Positions 52,790-61,634 of a stretch of 64,000 nt of DNA are shown here, piece by piece. Origin of the DNA: an uncultured Eubacteriales bacterium (GTDB lineage Bacteria; Bacillota; Clostridia; Oscillospirales; Acutalibacteraceae). The stretch's first letter is position 1; every line of letters begins with the position of its first letter. The translations under genes and the position numbers were made by a program. The notes under the pieces are model-generated. The model made no database searches. It was not told where the DNA came from and saw only the letters and a program-made list of their open reading frames with translations. Location: positions 1-64,000 of the forward strand of contig CAKTEE010000003.1 in NCBI GenBank assembly GCA_934546985.1, in the 5' to 3' direction.

Positions 52790-53905
52790 ATGCTGCAATT
52801 TGAAGAACTTCGGTTACGCCTGCTGGAATCTGAAGATTCCGTAAAAGACCTTGCGGACGCGCTGGGTCTGGATAAAATGAAAGAAGAAGTAAACGAACTG
52901 GAAACACAATCCGCTGCACCAGGTTTCTGGGATGATTTGGAAAATTCCCAGAAAGTTTTACAGCGCACCAGTGCATTGAAAAACCGGATTGCCTCCTATG
53001 AGGCTCTGAAAAGCGCCTATGATGACGCGCTGATGATGGTTGAACTTGCCAACGAAGATGAAGACCTGAGCCTGCTGGATGAATGCACAGGGCAGATTGA
53101 AGCTGTAGAAGCAGAACTTGAAAAACAAAAACTTGCCACACTTTTAAACGGGGAATATGATGCAAATAACTGTATGCTGACTTTCCACGCAGGTGCAGGC
53201 GGAACGGAAGCGCAGGATTGGGCGCTTATGCTGTTCCGTATGTACGGACGCTGGGGTGACCGTCATGGCTTTAAAGTTTCCACATTGGATTATCTTGACG
53301 GTGAAGAAGCCGGCTTAAAATCTGCAACAATCCGCGTTGAGGGTATCAACGCATACGGCTACCTGAAAGGGGAAACCGGCGTGCACCGCCTTGTGCGGGT
53401 ATCGCCTTTTGATTCCTCCGGACGCAGGCACACTTCTTTTGCTTCTGTAGAAGTTATGCCTGAAATCAATGACGATGTGGAAATTGAAATCAGCCCAGAT
53501 GATTTAAAAGTTGATACCTATCGTTCCAGCGGTGCAGGCGGACAGCACGTTAATAAAACAGAATCCGCAATCCGCATTACCCATATCCCAACAGGCATTA
53601 TCGTTGCCTGCCAGAATGAGCGAAGCCAGCATCAGAACCGTGAAATGGCGATGAAAATGCTGAAATCCAAATTAATGGAAATCAAAGAACGAGAACATTT
53701 AGACAAAATTGAAGATATTAAAGGCGACCAGAAAGATATTGGCTGGGGCAACCAAATACGTTCCTACGTATTCATGCCCTACACACTCGCAAAAGACCAC
53801 CGCACCGGATTTGAAATAGGCAATATCAACGCTGTTATGGATGGAGATATCGATGGGTTTATCAATGCATATTTAAAAGCCAAAAGCCTTGGAACAATAG
53901 AATAA
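52790..53905 (+). CDS. prfB: Peptide chain release factor 2
   Basis: RF2 reads UAA and UGA. The 371-residue protein carries the UGA-reading tripeptide SPF in RLVRVSPFDSSGR (about 205-207) and GGQ in SSGAGGQHVNKTE (about 251-253). The early region is a coiled helix (DKMKEEVNELETQSAAPGFW). The frame is continuous from ATG; the programmed +1 frameshift (CUU UGA) usual near codon 25 is absent. Confidence 0.95.
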   Translation: MLQFEELRLRLLESEDSVKDLADALGLDKMKEEVNELETQSAAPGFWDDLENSQKVLQRTSALKNRIASYEALKSAYDDALMMVELANEDEDLSLLDECTGQIEAVEAELEKQKLATLLNGEYDANNCMLTFHAGAGGTEAQDWALMLFRMYGRWGDRHGFKVSTLDYLDGEEAGLKSATIRVEGINAYGYLKGETGVHRLVRVSPFDSSGRRHTSFASVEVMPEINDDVEIEISPDDLKVDTYRSSGAGGQHVNKTESAIRITHIPTGIIVACQNERSQHQNREMAMKMLKSKLMEIKEREHLDKIEDIKGDQKDIGWGNQIRSYVFMPYTLAKDHRTGFEIGNINAVMDGDIDGFINAYLKAKSLGTIE

Positions 53906-53943
53906 CCAACACCCGCATTCATTGCTGTTTTTGGGAATATCGG

Positions 53944-53969
53944 AAAGGCGCCACAATCGTGGCGCCTTT
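53944..53969. terminator. Bidirectional terminator between prfB and the ATPase gene
   Basis: AAAGGCGCCAC pairs with GTGGCGCCTTT, loop 4 nt, T-run on the plus strand. Confidence 0.88.
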
Positions 53970-53980
53970 TTGCGCAAAAT

Positions 53981-56623
53981 TTATGGATTTGTTTTTGCCG
54001 CTTTTCTTTGAATCAACTTAACAACTTCAACAATCGGAATTACAAGCGCACCAAGCAAAATCGCTACCATATATTCGCTGAATTCCACACTGGTAAATTC
54101 AAATGCTTCGGCAAGAAACGGAATTTCACAGACAAGTGTAGTAGCAAAGAAAGAACCAATCGCTGCAAAAAGCAGCGCTTTATTCTGAGAACCCAACTTG
54201 AATATACTTTCACGCTGGGAGCGCATATTCAGGCTATGGAAGATTTCAGCCATAGACATGGTCAGGAAAGCCATTGTCGTACCGTCCGCACTATTGGTAA
54301 TTGCCCAAGTCCCGGTTTCCATAAAATGTCCGATGAAATAAGAAATCAAAACAAGAGCCGTGACTAAAACGCCTTGATATGCTATGTCAAATCCCATACC
54401 GTTGGCAAAGATGCCTGCTTTTGTTTTACGGGGCTTACGCCGCATAATATTCGGCTCTGCTTTTTCCATGCCAAGCGCAAGCGCCGGAAAACAGTCTGTA
54501 ACAAGGTTAATCCATAATAAATGAACCGGTTTTAAGATGGTAAAGCCCATCAAAGTGGCAAAGAAAATACTGAGAACTTCACTCATATTGGAACCCAGCA
54601 GAAACTGAATTGCCTTGCGGATATTATCGTAGATACGGCGTCCTTCCTCAACAGCGCCAACAATTGTGGCAAAATTATCATCTGCTAACACCATATCGGC
54701 AACATTTTTGGTTACATCTGTTCCGGTTATCCCCATCCCAATACCAATATCCGCCGCCTTAATTGAAGGTGCGTCATTTACGCCGTCACCGGTCATTGCA
54801 GTAACATATCCGGCCGATTTCCATGCATTTACAATCCGGGTTTTATGCTCCGGCTGAACACGGGCGTATACGCTGATACTCTGGAATTTTTGCTCAAATT
54901 CTTCATCGTTCATATCATTAAGCTGCGAACCTGTAATCGCGCAAGCATCCTCTGTGAGGATTCCCAGCTCCTTTGCGATTGCAACAGCGGTATCAATATG
55001 ATCGCCTGTAATCATTATGGGGCGGATACCCGCTTCCCTGCATTCAATAATAGCGTCTTTCACCTCAGGGCGTACCGGGTCTATCATTCCACACAGGCCG
55101 GTAAAACAAAGTTCCTGTTCCAGATAATCCGCTTCATATCGCTCCGGAGCTTTGTCCCATACCCGTTCAGCGCAGGCGAGGACTCGCAAAGCCTTATCTG
55201 CCATCGCCTTGTTGGCGGCAAGAATTTGGCCGGCATATTCCTTTGTCATAGGCATAGCTTTACCGTTTTTAAGGTAATACGCACATTTTTGTATAATGAC
55301 GTCAGGAGCGCCTTTTGTGTATTGCACATATCTGTCATTTGTTTTATGCACCGTAGACATCATTTTTCTGCCGGAATCAAAAGGAGCTTCGCCGCATCTT
55401 TCCAACTTCGCTTTAAGGCTGGGCTTGTTTATTCCAAGCTTATCGGCCCAAGCAACCAACGCTGCCTCTGTCGGTTCGCCGGTAATATTACCATCCGCGT
55501 CTAGTTCTGCGTCATTGCAAAGAGCCATAGCTGATGCAGTCAACTGCTCATCTTCCCCGAAAAAGTCTACAACCGTCATTTTGTTCTGCGTTAGGGTGCC
55601 GGTTTTATCAGAACAAATGATCTGAGCGCATCCGAGCGTTTCCACAGCCGTTAACCGGCGAATAATTGCGTTGCGCTTTGACATATTTGTTACGCCCATA
55701 GAAAGCACAACAGTTACAACGGCGGCAAGCCCTTCAGGGATAGCGGCAACTGCCAGGGAGACCGCAATCATAAATGAATTAAGCGCAAATTCAAAATTAA
55801 AATTCCCTGCCTTGATAAGCTGCACAGCAAATACAATAATACAAATACCAAGAATAAGCCACGTCAGGATTTTAGAAAGCTGGTCAAGTTTAACCTGAAG
55901 GGGCGTTTTGCTGTCTTGCGCTTTTTGCAGCGCAGCTGCAATTTTACCCATTTCGGTATTCATACCAGTAGCAGTAATAACAGCCTTTCCTCTGCCGTAA
56001 ACTACAGTACTGCCCATATAAAGCATATTCTTACGGTCGCCAAGAGGAACATCCTTTGCACCGTCTGCCAGATTGATAATTTCAATAAATTTTGTCACAG
56101 GAACAGATTCTCCGGTAAGCGCCGCCTCTTCAACCTTAAGGCTGGCATTTTCCAGAATTCGGGCGTCAGCAGGAACAGCGTCTCCTGATTCTAAAAGGAT
56201 AATATCCCCTACCACCAAATCTTCACTATGAATTATCTGCACTTTTCCGTCACGCAGTACTTTAGAGGTAGCCGCCGACATTTCCTGCAGGGCTTCAATT
56301 GCCTTTTCTGCTTTGCTTTCCTGATATACCCCCAAAACAGCGTTAACAATAACGACAGTAAGGATGATAATAACATCTGCAAAGCTATCGTTTTCAATAA
56401 CAGCCAGCACACCGCTGATAGCGGCAGCTATCAGCAGAATAATAATCATTGGATCGGCAAGCTGTTCAAAAAAACGGCGGATTAGCGATTTCCCTTTTTC
56501 AGCTACCAGACGATTTTTACTGTTTTTCATAAGGCGGCTTTGCGCTTCTTCCCGGCTAAGGCCGTGTTCAAATGAACCAAGTTCTTTCAATACTTCTTCT
56601 TTGTTTTCACAATAATATCTCAT
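53981..56623 (-). CDS. P-type cation ATPase (Ca2+/Mn2+ type), manganese-riboswitch controlled
   Basis: This 880-residue P2-type ATPase has the phosphorylation motif CSDKTGTLTQNKM (Asp near 339), actuator LTGESVPVTK, the membrane motif VAAIPEGLAAV in M4 and the hinge MTGDGVNDAPSIKAADIGIG. The C-terminal six-helix part is complete. This group includes SERCA-like Ca2+ pumps and Mn2+ exporters. The manganese riboswitch in its leader favours Mn2+ export. The start has AAAGGAG at spacing 9. Confidence 0.93.
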   Translation of the reverse strand: MRYYCENKEEVLKELGSFEHGLSREEAQSRLMKNSKNRLVAEKGKSLIRRFFEQLADPMIIILLIAAAISGVLAVIENDSFADVIIILTVVIVNAVLGVYQESKAEKAIEALQEMSAATSKVLRDGKVQIIHSEDLVVGDIILLESGDAVPADARILENASLKVEEAALTGESVPVTKFIEIINLADGAKDVPLGDRKNMLYMGSTVVYGRGKAVITATGMNTEMGKIAAALQKAQDSKTPLQVKLDQLSKILTWLILGICIIVFAVQLIKAGNFNFEFALNSFMIAVSLAVAAIPEGLAAVVTVVLSMGVTNMSKRNAIIRRLTAVETLGCAQIICSDKTGTLTQNKMTVVDFFGEDEQLTASAMALCNDAELDADGNITGEPTEAALVAWADKLGINKPSLKAKLERCGEAPFDSGRKMMSTVHKTNDRYVQYTKGAPDVIIQKCAYYLKNGKAMPMTKEYAGQILAANKAMADKALRVLACAERVWDKAPERYEADYLEQELCFTGLCGMIDPVRPEVKDAIIECREAGIRPIMITGDHIDTAVAIAKELGILTEDACAITGSQLNDMNDEEFEQKFQSISVYARVQPEHKTRIVNAWKSAGYVTAMTGDGVNDAPSIKAADIGIGMGITGTDVTKNVADMVLADDNFATIVGAVEEGRRIYDNIRKAIQFLLGSNMSEVLSIFFATLMGFTILKPVHLLWINLVTDCFPALALGMEKAEPNIMRRKPRKTKAGIFANGMGFDIAYQGVLVTALVLISYFIGHFMETGTWAITNSADGTTMAFLTMSMAEIFHSLNMRSQRESIFKLGSQNKALLFAAIGSFFATTLVCEIPFLAEAFEFTSVEFSEYMVAILLGALVIPIVEVVKLIQRKAAKTNP

Positions 56624-56933
56624 GAAAAAAGTCTCCTTTTCAAATCATATCCAAAGCAGTCGCTCCATCTATTCACAACGAAGCTTATTTTCATCTCGTT
56701 CATGCTTCACATGCAAACTTTTACCAATAAAAGCTGTATATGAAAGCCGTAAACCAGCAATTGTCAGATAATATAATTCGTTCGCTGCTTTTGATTTCTC
56801 AAATTAAAAATGCTGACTTCAACACTTAGCTTTCATCGTGTAAGTTTTTGCCGTAAATATCAAGAGAAGGCAAAAACCTGCACTAAACAGAACCTTATTA
56901 AAACACAAATTTCACATTTTATTTTTCCTCCTA

Positions 56934-56980
56934 TTAAAATAAAAAACCCAAGCATAACCGAAAAGCTATGCTTGGGTCTT
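56934..56980 (-). terminator. Riboswitch expression-platform terminator
   Basis: On the minus strand ACCCAAGCATA pairs with TATGCTTGGGT, then TTTTTTATTTT. It lies between the aptamer and the ATPase gene. The loop-side ATAGCT could pair with AGCTAT just after the aptamer, a plausible antiterminator. Confidence 0.88.
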
Positions 56981-57026
56981 AATTTTATTAAAAAATAAAA
57001 GACTTATGTATAGCTCAGCAGTTATA

Positions 57027-57120
57027 CATGAGTCTCGCAATTTAAAACAAGCCAGATTAGAAAATCAATCAGGATGTTGACTTGCTACGCTTTTTGTGCG
57101 CTCGCTACTCCCTCATGGAG
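57027..57120 (-). promoter_or_regulatory. yybP-ykoY manganese riboswitch aptamer
   Basis: On the minus strand the P1 stem pairs CATGAG (57112-57117) with CTCATG (57027-57032). The conserved GGGAGTAGC loop and GTCAACATCC loop, then TGGC and GCGAGAC, follow the yybP-ykoY consensus. A consensus promoter lies just upstream and a terminator and Mn2+/Ca2+ ATPase just downstream. High Mn2+ is expected to turn the gene on. Confidence 0.92.
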
Positions 57121-57130
57121 ATGTTTTTAT

Positions 57131-57159
57131 ATTATAGTATTTTTGGGTATGAATGTCAA
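57131..57159 (-). promoter_or_regulatory. Consensus promoter of the riboswitch-ATPase unit
   Basis: Perfect TTGACA (57154-57159) and TATAAT (57131-57136) with a 17-base spacer on the minus strand. Confidence 0.92.
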
Positions 57160-57342
57160 TATTTTCTATGAAATTACTTTAAAACAAATCAAGTTTTGCA
57201 AAAATGATAAAAATTGCAAAATAATATGGATGGCTGAATTGAAAAACAAACCCAATATTCCTATATGGGATTTCCCGCACAGTTCAAAATATTATACAAT
57301 ACCTGTTTTAACACTGTTTCTTCGTCTTTATGTACCGATATA

Positions 57343-57936
57343 CTAAAATGTCCGGCGTACTGCGCTCAAACGCATGGTAATCTCCGTGTCCGGCACAGAT
57401 ACAGGCTTTCGGATGATAATCGCTTTTGCACCGTGCTGTGCTTTCTGCCTGTTTAAAAAGGCTTCCAGGGAACGTTCACGAGACGCCGGATTGAAAAATT
57501 CAAAGGAATTTTCTTCAAGTTTGCGAAAAGCGACATAACGGTTTTCTCCCAGCCACCGCGTGGTGCGGTAAACCAAAATACCCGTTGCACCTACAGGAAA
57601 TATCCCCCGATCACCGTCTCCCGGAAAATAAATTTGACTGGAATAACCATATTCACTCAACACTGAAATTAAATCCCTCAATTTTGTACCCCAAAAACCG
57701 CCCAGAACCGGGCCGCCGATGTTTTCAAGGGAACGTATCACCTTTGCGGGGCTGACATTCCTTGTTAAAAGCCACAGCACGTTATAAACGCTGACCCATC
57801 CGCTTCCATGCCTGCGTGTTCCGGCAAAACCATAATGCATATCGCAGACAGGTCTTGCATATTGTGCGCTGATTACTCCGTCCACGTGAATACCTCGATT
57901 GTATTGATAATTCTTTTTTGCACTGAATTTTCCCAA
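57343..57936 (-). CDS. C39 peptidase-like protein lacking the catalytic cysteine
   Basis: The pattern of this 197-residue protein, MHYGFAGTRRHGSGWVSVYN then NIGGPVLGGFWGTKLRDLIS, resembles papain-like C39 proteins. Where a Cys-containing GCG would be expected there is GSGW, so it is probably not a peptidase. The C-terminal half has ATGILVYRTTRWLGENRYVA and FEFFNPASRERSLEAFL. I am not sure of the family. The start region has only weak signals, and it stands alone. Confidence 0.5.
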   Translation of the reverse strand: MGKFSAKKNYQYNRGIHVDGVISAQYARPVCDMHYGFAGTRRHGSGWVSVYNVLWLLTRNVSPAKVIRSLENIGGPVLGGFWGTKLRDLISVLSEYGYSSQIYFPGDGDRGIFPVGATGILVYRTTRWLGENRYVAFRKLEENSFEFFNPASRERSLEAFLNRQKAQHGAKAIIIRKPVSVPDTEITMRLSAVRRTF

Positions 57937-58205
57937 TTTTTCAGTTCCCTCCCGGCTTTCATTTCATCGGCTGACAGCAACAACAATCACGTGATTAAAT
58001 CTCTCGTTAATTCTCTTACCATTATATGCATACCATACTGAAAAAAAGCCCGAAAACCGTAAGGAAAATGAAAATAATATGTGCCGTTTTACAAAATTAT
58101 AAATATGCTTCCTTTGGCACAACACATGCTGATATTTTTCCTCTAAAAAACTACCGGTTTCTTAGATTGCAGAAAAGAAAAATTTTAATATTTACATTTT
58201 ACAGC

Positions 58206-58235
58206 TTGACTTTTCACACCCACAGGGCATACTAT
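58206..58235 (+). promoter_or_regulatory. Promoter of the ABC ATPase gene
   Basis: TTGACT (58206-58211) and TACTAT (58230-58235), 18 bases apart, 32 bases before the ATG. The upstream 270 bases (57937-58205) show no other feature. Confidence 0.6.
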
Positions 58236-58267
58236 GAAAAGTACAGATGATAACTGGGAGGCGGCGT

Positions 58268-59071
58268 ATGTTAATTGATTTAAAAGAAATTTACAAAATA
58301 TATAAACCCGGCCCGAACGAGGTCCGCGCTTTGGATGGAATCAGTCTGCAAATTGAGGAAGGGGAATTTGTTTCCATTATCGGCCAGTCCGGCTCGGGAA
58401 AATCTACACTAATGAATATTATCGGCTGTTTGGATACGCCTACCCACGGCAAATATATTTTGAACGGTGAAGACGTTTCTTCCCTCACAGACAACAGGCT
58501 TTCTGAAATCCGCAACAGGGAAATCGGCTTTATTTTTCAGGGCTTTAACCTGATTTCCAATTTGGACGCATTGGAAAATGTAGAACTCCCGTTAATTTAC
58601 CGCGGTATGGGCAAAGAAGAACGCACAGAGCTTGCTGTATCAGCCCTGCAAAAGGTAGGTCTTGCGAACCGTTTGCACCATAAGCCTGCTGAAATGTCCG
58701 GCGGTCAGCAGCAGCGTGTTGCCATTGCAAGGGCGATTGCCGCTGCCCCCCCGTTGATTCTTGCAGACGAACCAACCGGCAACCTTGACACAAAGGCCGG
58801 TATTGAAGTAATGGAAATATTAACCAACTTGAACCGTGAAGGGCGCACCGTTGTATTGATTACCCACGATAATACCATAGCAGAAACAGCTAACCGAACC
58901 ATACGGATTAAGGATGGCAAAATTGAGCAGGATTACGACCACCCTGATTATCACCGGGAACCGGCAGAAGTCCACGCCGGCCGTGCGTCTGATGATGATT
59001 TGCATTCCATTAACGGCGAGCAATTTAACGATATGCTCCAGCGTTATATGGAGTGGCAGGAACCGCGCTAA
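58268..59071 (+). CDS. Orphan ABC transporter ATP-binding protein (MacB/LolD type)
   Basis: This 267-residue protein has Walker A GQSGSGKST (39-47), the Q-loop region, signature MSGGQQQRVAIARAIA, Walker B ILADEPTGNLD and the switch His in LITHDN. A 45-residue C-terminal extension (AEVHAGRASDDDLHSINGEQ, then FNDMLQRY) follows the nucleotide domain. MacB-type ATPases normally sit beside an FtsX-like permease, but none is adjacent. ATG at 58268 with GGGAGG ahead. Confidence 0.92.
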   Translation: MLIDLKEIYKIYKPGPNEVRALDGISLQIEEGEFVSIIGQSGSGKSTLMNIIGCLDTPTHGKYILNGEDVSSLTDNRLSEIRNREIGFIFQGFNLISNLDALENVELPLIYRGMGKEERTELAVSALQKVGLANRLHHKPAEMSGGQQQRVAIARAIAAAPPLILADEPTGNLDTKAGIEVMEILTNLNREGRTVVLITHDNTIAETANRTIRIKDGKIEQDYDHPDYHREPAEVHAGRASDDDLHSINGEQFNDMLQRYMEWQEPR

Positions 59072-59093
59072 ACAGAAAACATTTAACATCTGC

Positions 59094-59130
59094 GGCAGGG
59101 ATTTTGCAATCCCTGCCCTTTTCATTTTTT
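59094..59130 (+). terminator. Terminator after the ABC ATPase gene
   Basis: GGCAGGGATT (59094-59103) pairs with AATCCCTGCC (59108-59117), loop TTGC, T-rich tail. Confidence 0.92.
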
Positions 59131-59229
59131 CTGTTGGCTGAACATTTTTTATGAAGAGAAAAAAATATTGTTTTTACTGGAACTTTTTTCTTCCTGCATG
59201 GCACTGCTTTATTGAACGGAGGTGAGAAA

Positions 59230-59796
59230 GTGCTGAATTATTCAAACAATCCGGATGTTTGCATAATAGAATTTGACCAAATATATGAAGATACCTTTTC
59301 TCATATCAGAAAATATATCGCCCTGCACTGCTCTGATATTGATGTTATACCGGACATTTTGCAGGAAACTTATCTTGATTTTTATAAACTGCTCTCAAAA
59401 AAAGGAACAAACTATGTAAACAATAACCTGGCACTGCTGTTAAAAATTGCAAAGCGTAAGGTTTACCGTCATTATTCCTTAAAGGATAAAATTAAAATTT
59501 TCATCCCACTCATAAACAAAAATGCAGATGGTGAAGAATATTCTGTTACAGACCGTCAGGATATTTGTACGCAAACGTTGGAACATTATGTTCTGAAAAA
59601 GTTGGAAACAGAGCGGCTCTGGGACATCATCAGTACATACTCTGCTGATGTGAGAAAGATTTTTTATCTCTATTTCTATGAGGAACTGACGCTTTCAGAA
59701 ATTGCCGCTGAAACAGGTTACGGCCTTTCCAAAGTCAAACATAAATTGTATCGGACGCTTGATGAAATCCGAAGAAAGGAGCAGAACCATGAATAA
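59230..59796 (+). CDS. ECF-type sigma-70 family sigma factor
   Basis: This 188-residue protein has region 2 in EDTFSHIRKYIALHCSDIDV then ILQETYLDFYKLLSKKG, and region 4 HTH in LTLSEIAAETGYGLSKVKHK then LYRTLDEIRRKE. GTG at 59230 with GGAGGTGAG ahead is chosen. The stop overlaps the start of the next gene by 8 bases, which suggests it is held by that membrane protein, as anti-sigma pairs are. GGAAC about 55 bases upstream could be an ECF-type -35 box. Confidence 0.85.
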   Translation: MLNYSNNPDVCIIEFDQIYEDTFSHIRKYIALHCSDIDVIPDILQETYLDFYKLLSKKGTNYVNNNLALLLKIAKRKVYRHYSLKDKIKIFIPLINKNADGEEYSVTDRQDICTQTLEHYVLKKLETERLWDIISTYSADVRKIFYLYFYEELTLSEIAAETGYGLSKVKHKLYRTLDEIRRKEQNHE

Positions 59797-61297
59797 AGAG
59801 CAAATAAAACAAATGTATGAAAACCACATCATAGACAAAGAAGCCGTTTATCACAACATTATGCTGAAAATAGAGGAGCAAAATAATCCCAAAATGTATT
59901 TGAATAAAAAACGTATCCTTACCGTTTGCATGTCTGTAATACTGATGATCGGCGGTCTTACCGGCTATGCAGTGTGGGCAGAAGCAAGGGAATACCAACA
60001 AGCCATTGCTTTTTTTGAAGAATATGATTTACCCACGGAAGGGTTATCCCGTTCCGATATTAAGGCAGTATATAAAGATATCACATTAAAGACTTTTTCC
60101 TACGAGAAAACTATTGAAATATTGAATACGATTTCAACAGAACTCTATTCTGTCGATTTAGGAACGAAAAATCAGCAGGATTTAGAAAATTTCTGGAACT
60201 GCCGCAATGCATTCCAGAATACTTCTCCAACATTGAACAATGGCATACACTACATCATTGAAGATTCTTCTAAAGCAATCAATGAAAAGTACCAAAAAAC
60301 CAATATTAAAAAATACAATGGTCAAACATTGCTTTGGAGTACTACTGTAAACCACAGCCTATACTGTGAAAATTCTAATTTTATAGAATGCCCGCAGGGA
60401 ACCATTCTTTATGGAATTGCCGCTGAAAAAAGCAATCAGTGGTTTGGCATTGTCATGATGTTTGATAAACAAGGCAAACTGCTTTGGGAAAATATATCAG
60501 AAAAAGCAGATTCTGAATTCAATGCAGGATTGCTGGACGAAAATCAAATTGTTATTTTCGGAAAAAGATTCTACGATGACTTTAACGGTATCAGACACTG
60601 GTCTTTTTTGTATCACGTATATGATTTGCAGGGAAATCTCATTAAAAGTTCTCAGCAGTTGTTACAGCAATACCGTAATGTTTCTGCCGCAGTAAAAATC
60701 GGCGATTCCTATCTGGTGAAATTCAGCGGTTTCAATCCCGGCGATGCCCGTGAAACAAGTGAATTGATTACGGTATCAAAACAAGGAACATTCATAGAAC
60801 AATTCACTTATTCACAGGATGGAAAAAACTATTTCATTCGGGATATTTTCTCATACAGCGGCAAAATTTATTTAAGCGCCTTGCTCCCTAATATTGAAAA
60901 TGTTGATTTCGAACACAGGTTTCAGATTTTAGAAAGCGAATTTTACCATGCATGGGAAAAAACAAATTCCGAAGAAATAAAAATGCCGGAAAATTTTAAG
61001 AAACAACTGCGCGATTTATTTATTGAACAGTATACTGCTGTATTGCTTGTATGTGATGACAATGGGAAAATATCCACAGCATACACCTGTCCCAATGCCC
61101 GCGGAGGCACTTTTTCCCTTTCTTCTGACCATCACCTTGAATGGCAGGTATTAAGAGTTGACGATGTACAATGCGCCTCCCCTATGCTGTCATCAAGGCG
61201 GGTAGATATTGCTGCGACAGAGTTCCGTTTCGTGTTTCATGAGAACGGAAAGTTGTTAGAAAAAAATGAAATCGGCACGGTTTCTTTGTTTTATTAG
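59789..61297 (+). CDS. Large membrane-anchored protein coupled to the sigma factor (candidate anti-sigma/sensor)
   Basis: This 502-residue protein has about 45 cytosolic residues with short helices (EQIKQMYENHIIDKEAVYHN), one membrane helix (LTVCMSVILMIGGLTGYAVW) and about 430 outside residues. The outer part shows repeated strand-turn units with DKQGKLLWENI, DLQGNLIKSSQ, SKQGTFIEQF and DDNGKIS, which suggest a beta-propeller-like domain. It matches no classic anti-sigma family I recognise. The 8-base overlap supports a functional pair. Confidence 0.7.
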   Translation: MNKEQIKQMYENHIIDKEAVYHNIMLKIEEQNNPKMYLNKKRILTVCMSVILMIGGLTGYAVWAEAREYQQAIAFFEEYDLPTEGLSRSDIKAVYKDITLKTFSYEKTIEILNTISTELYSVDLGTKNQQDLENFWNCRNAFQNTSPTLNNGIHYIIEDSSKAINEKYQKTNIKKYNGQTLLWSTTVNHSLYCENSNFIECPQGTILYGIAAEKSNQWFGIVMMFDKQGKLLWENISEKADSEFNAGLLDENQIVIFGKRFYDDFNGIRHWSFLYHVYDLQGNLIKSSQQLLQQYRNVSAAVKIGDSYLVKFSGFNPGDARETSELITVSKQGTFIEQFTYSQDGKNYFIRDIFSYSGKIYLSALLPNIENVDFEHRFQILESEFYHAWEKTNSEEIKMPENFKKQLRDLFIEQYTAVLLVCDDNGKISTAYTCPNARGGTFSLSSDHHLEWQVLRVDDVQCASPMLSSRRVDIAATEFRFVFHENGKLLEKNEIGTVSLFY

Positions 61298-61598
61298 TAA
61301 AACAAGGACTTAGAATAATAAAATATAGACAAATAAAATGAATAACTTTTACGAGCAAACTGCATTTCAACAAGATTTTAGATTCAAAAAACTCCCAGTA
61401 TATGTTGGTCTTTAAGCAACAACAAAATCTTGTTGTTTTTACATTACCTATAAGGAAAAGAAAAAACAGGTCTTTGGATTTCTAAACATTAAAGACCGTT
61501 TAAGTGTTTTTATATTTTTAGAGTAACCAAGAGCAGTTCTAAATGAAAAGCAAAGGTTATTTTTTTATTCGTTCGGAATATAAGAAATATATCAATAT
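61298..61598. other. Intergenic stretch with a terminator-like hairpin
   Basis: AACAACAA/TTGTTGTT (61418-61437) plus T-run probably ends the sigma unit. AACAAGATTTT upstream (about 61369-61380) can also pair with AAAATCTTGTT, an alternative fold. GGTCTTT/AAAGACC lies at 61469-61497. Confidence 0.65.
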
Positions 61599-61634
61599 AA
61601 GCCAGTGCAACCAAAGTTGTGCCGGCTTTTTATA
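61599..61634. terminator. Terminator between the sigma unit and the K+ channel gene
   Basis: AAGCCaGTGCAAC pairs with GTTGTGCCGGCTT (one mismatch, two wobble pairs), followed by TTTTT on the plus strand; it is placed just beyond the stop of the channel gene on the minus strand. Confidence 0.7.
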
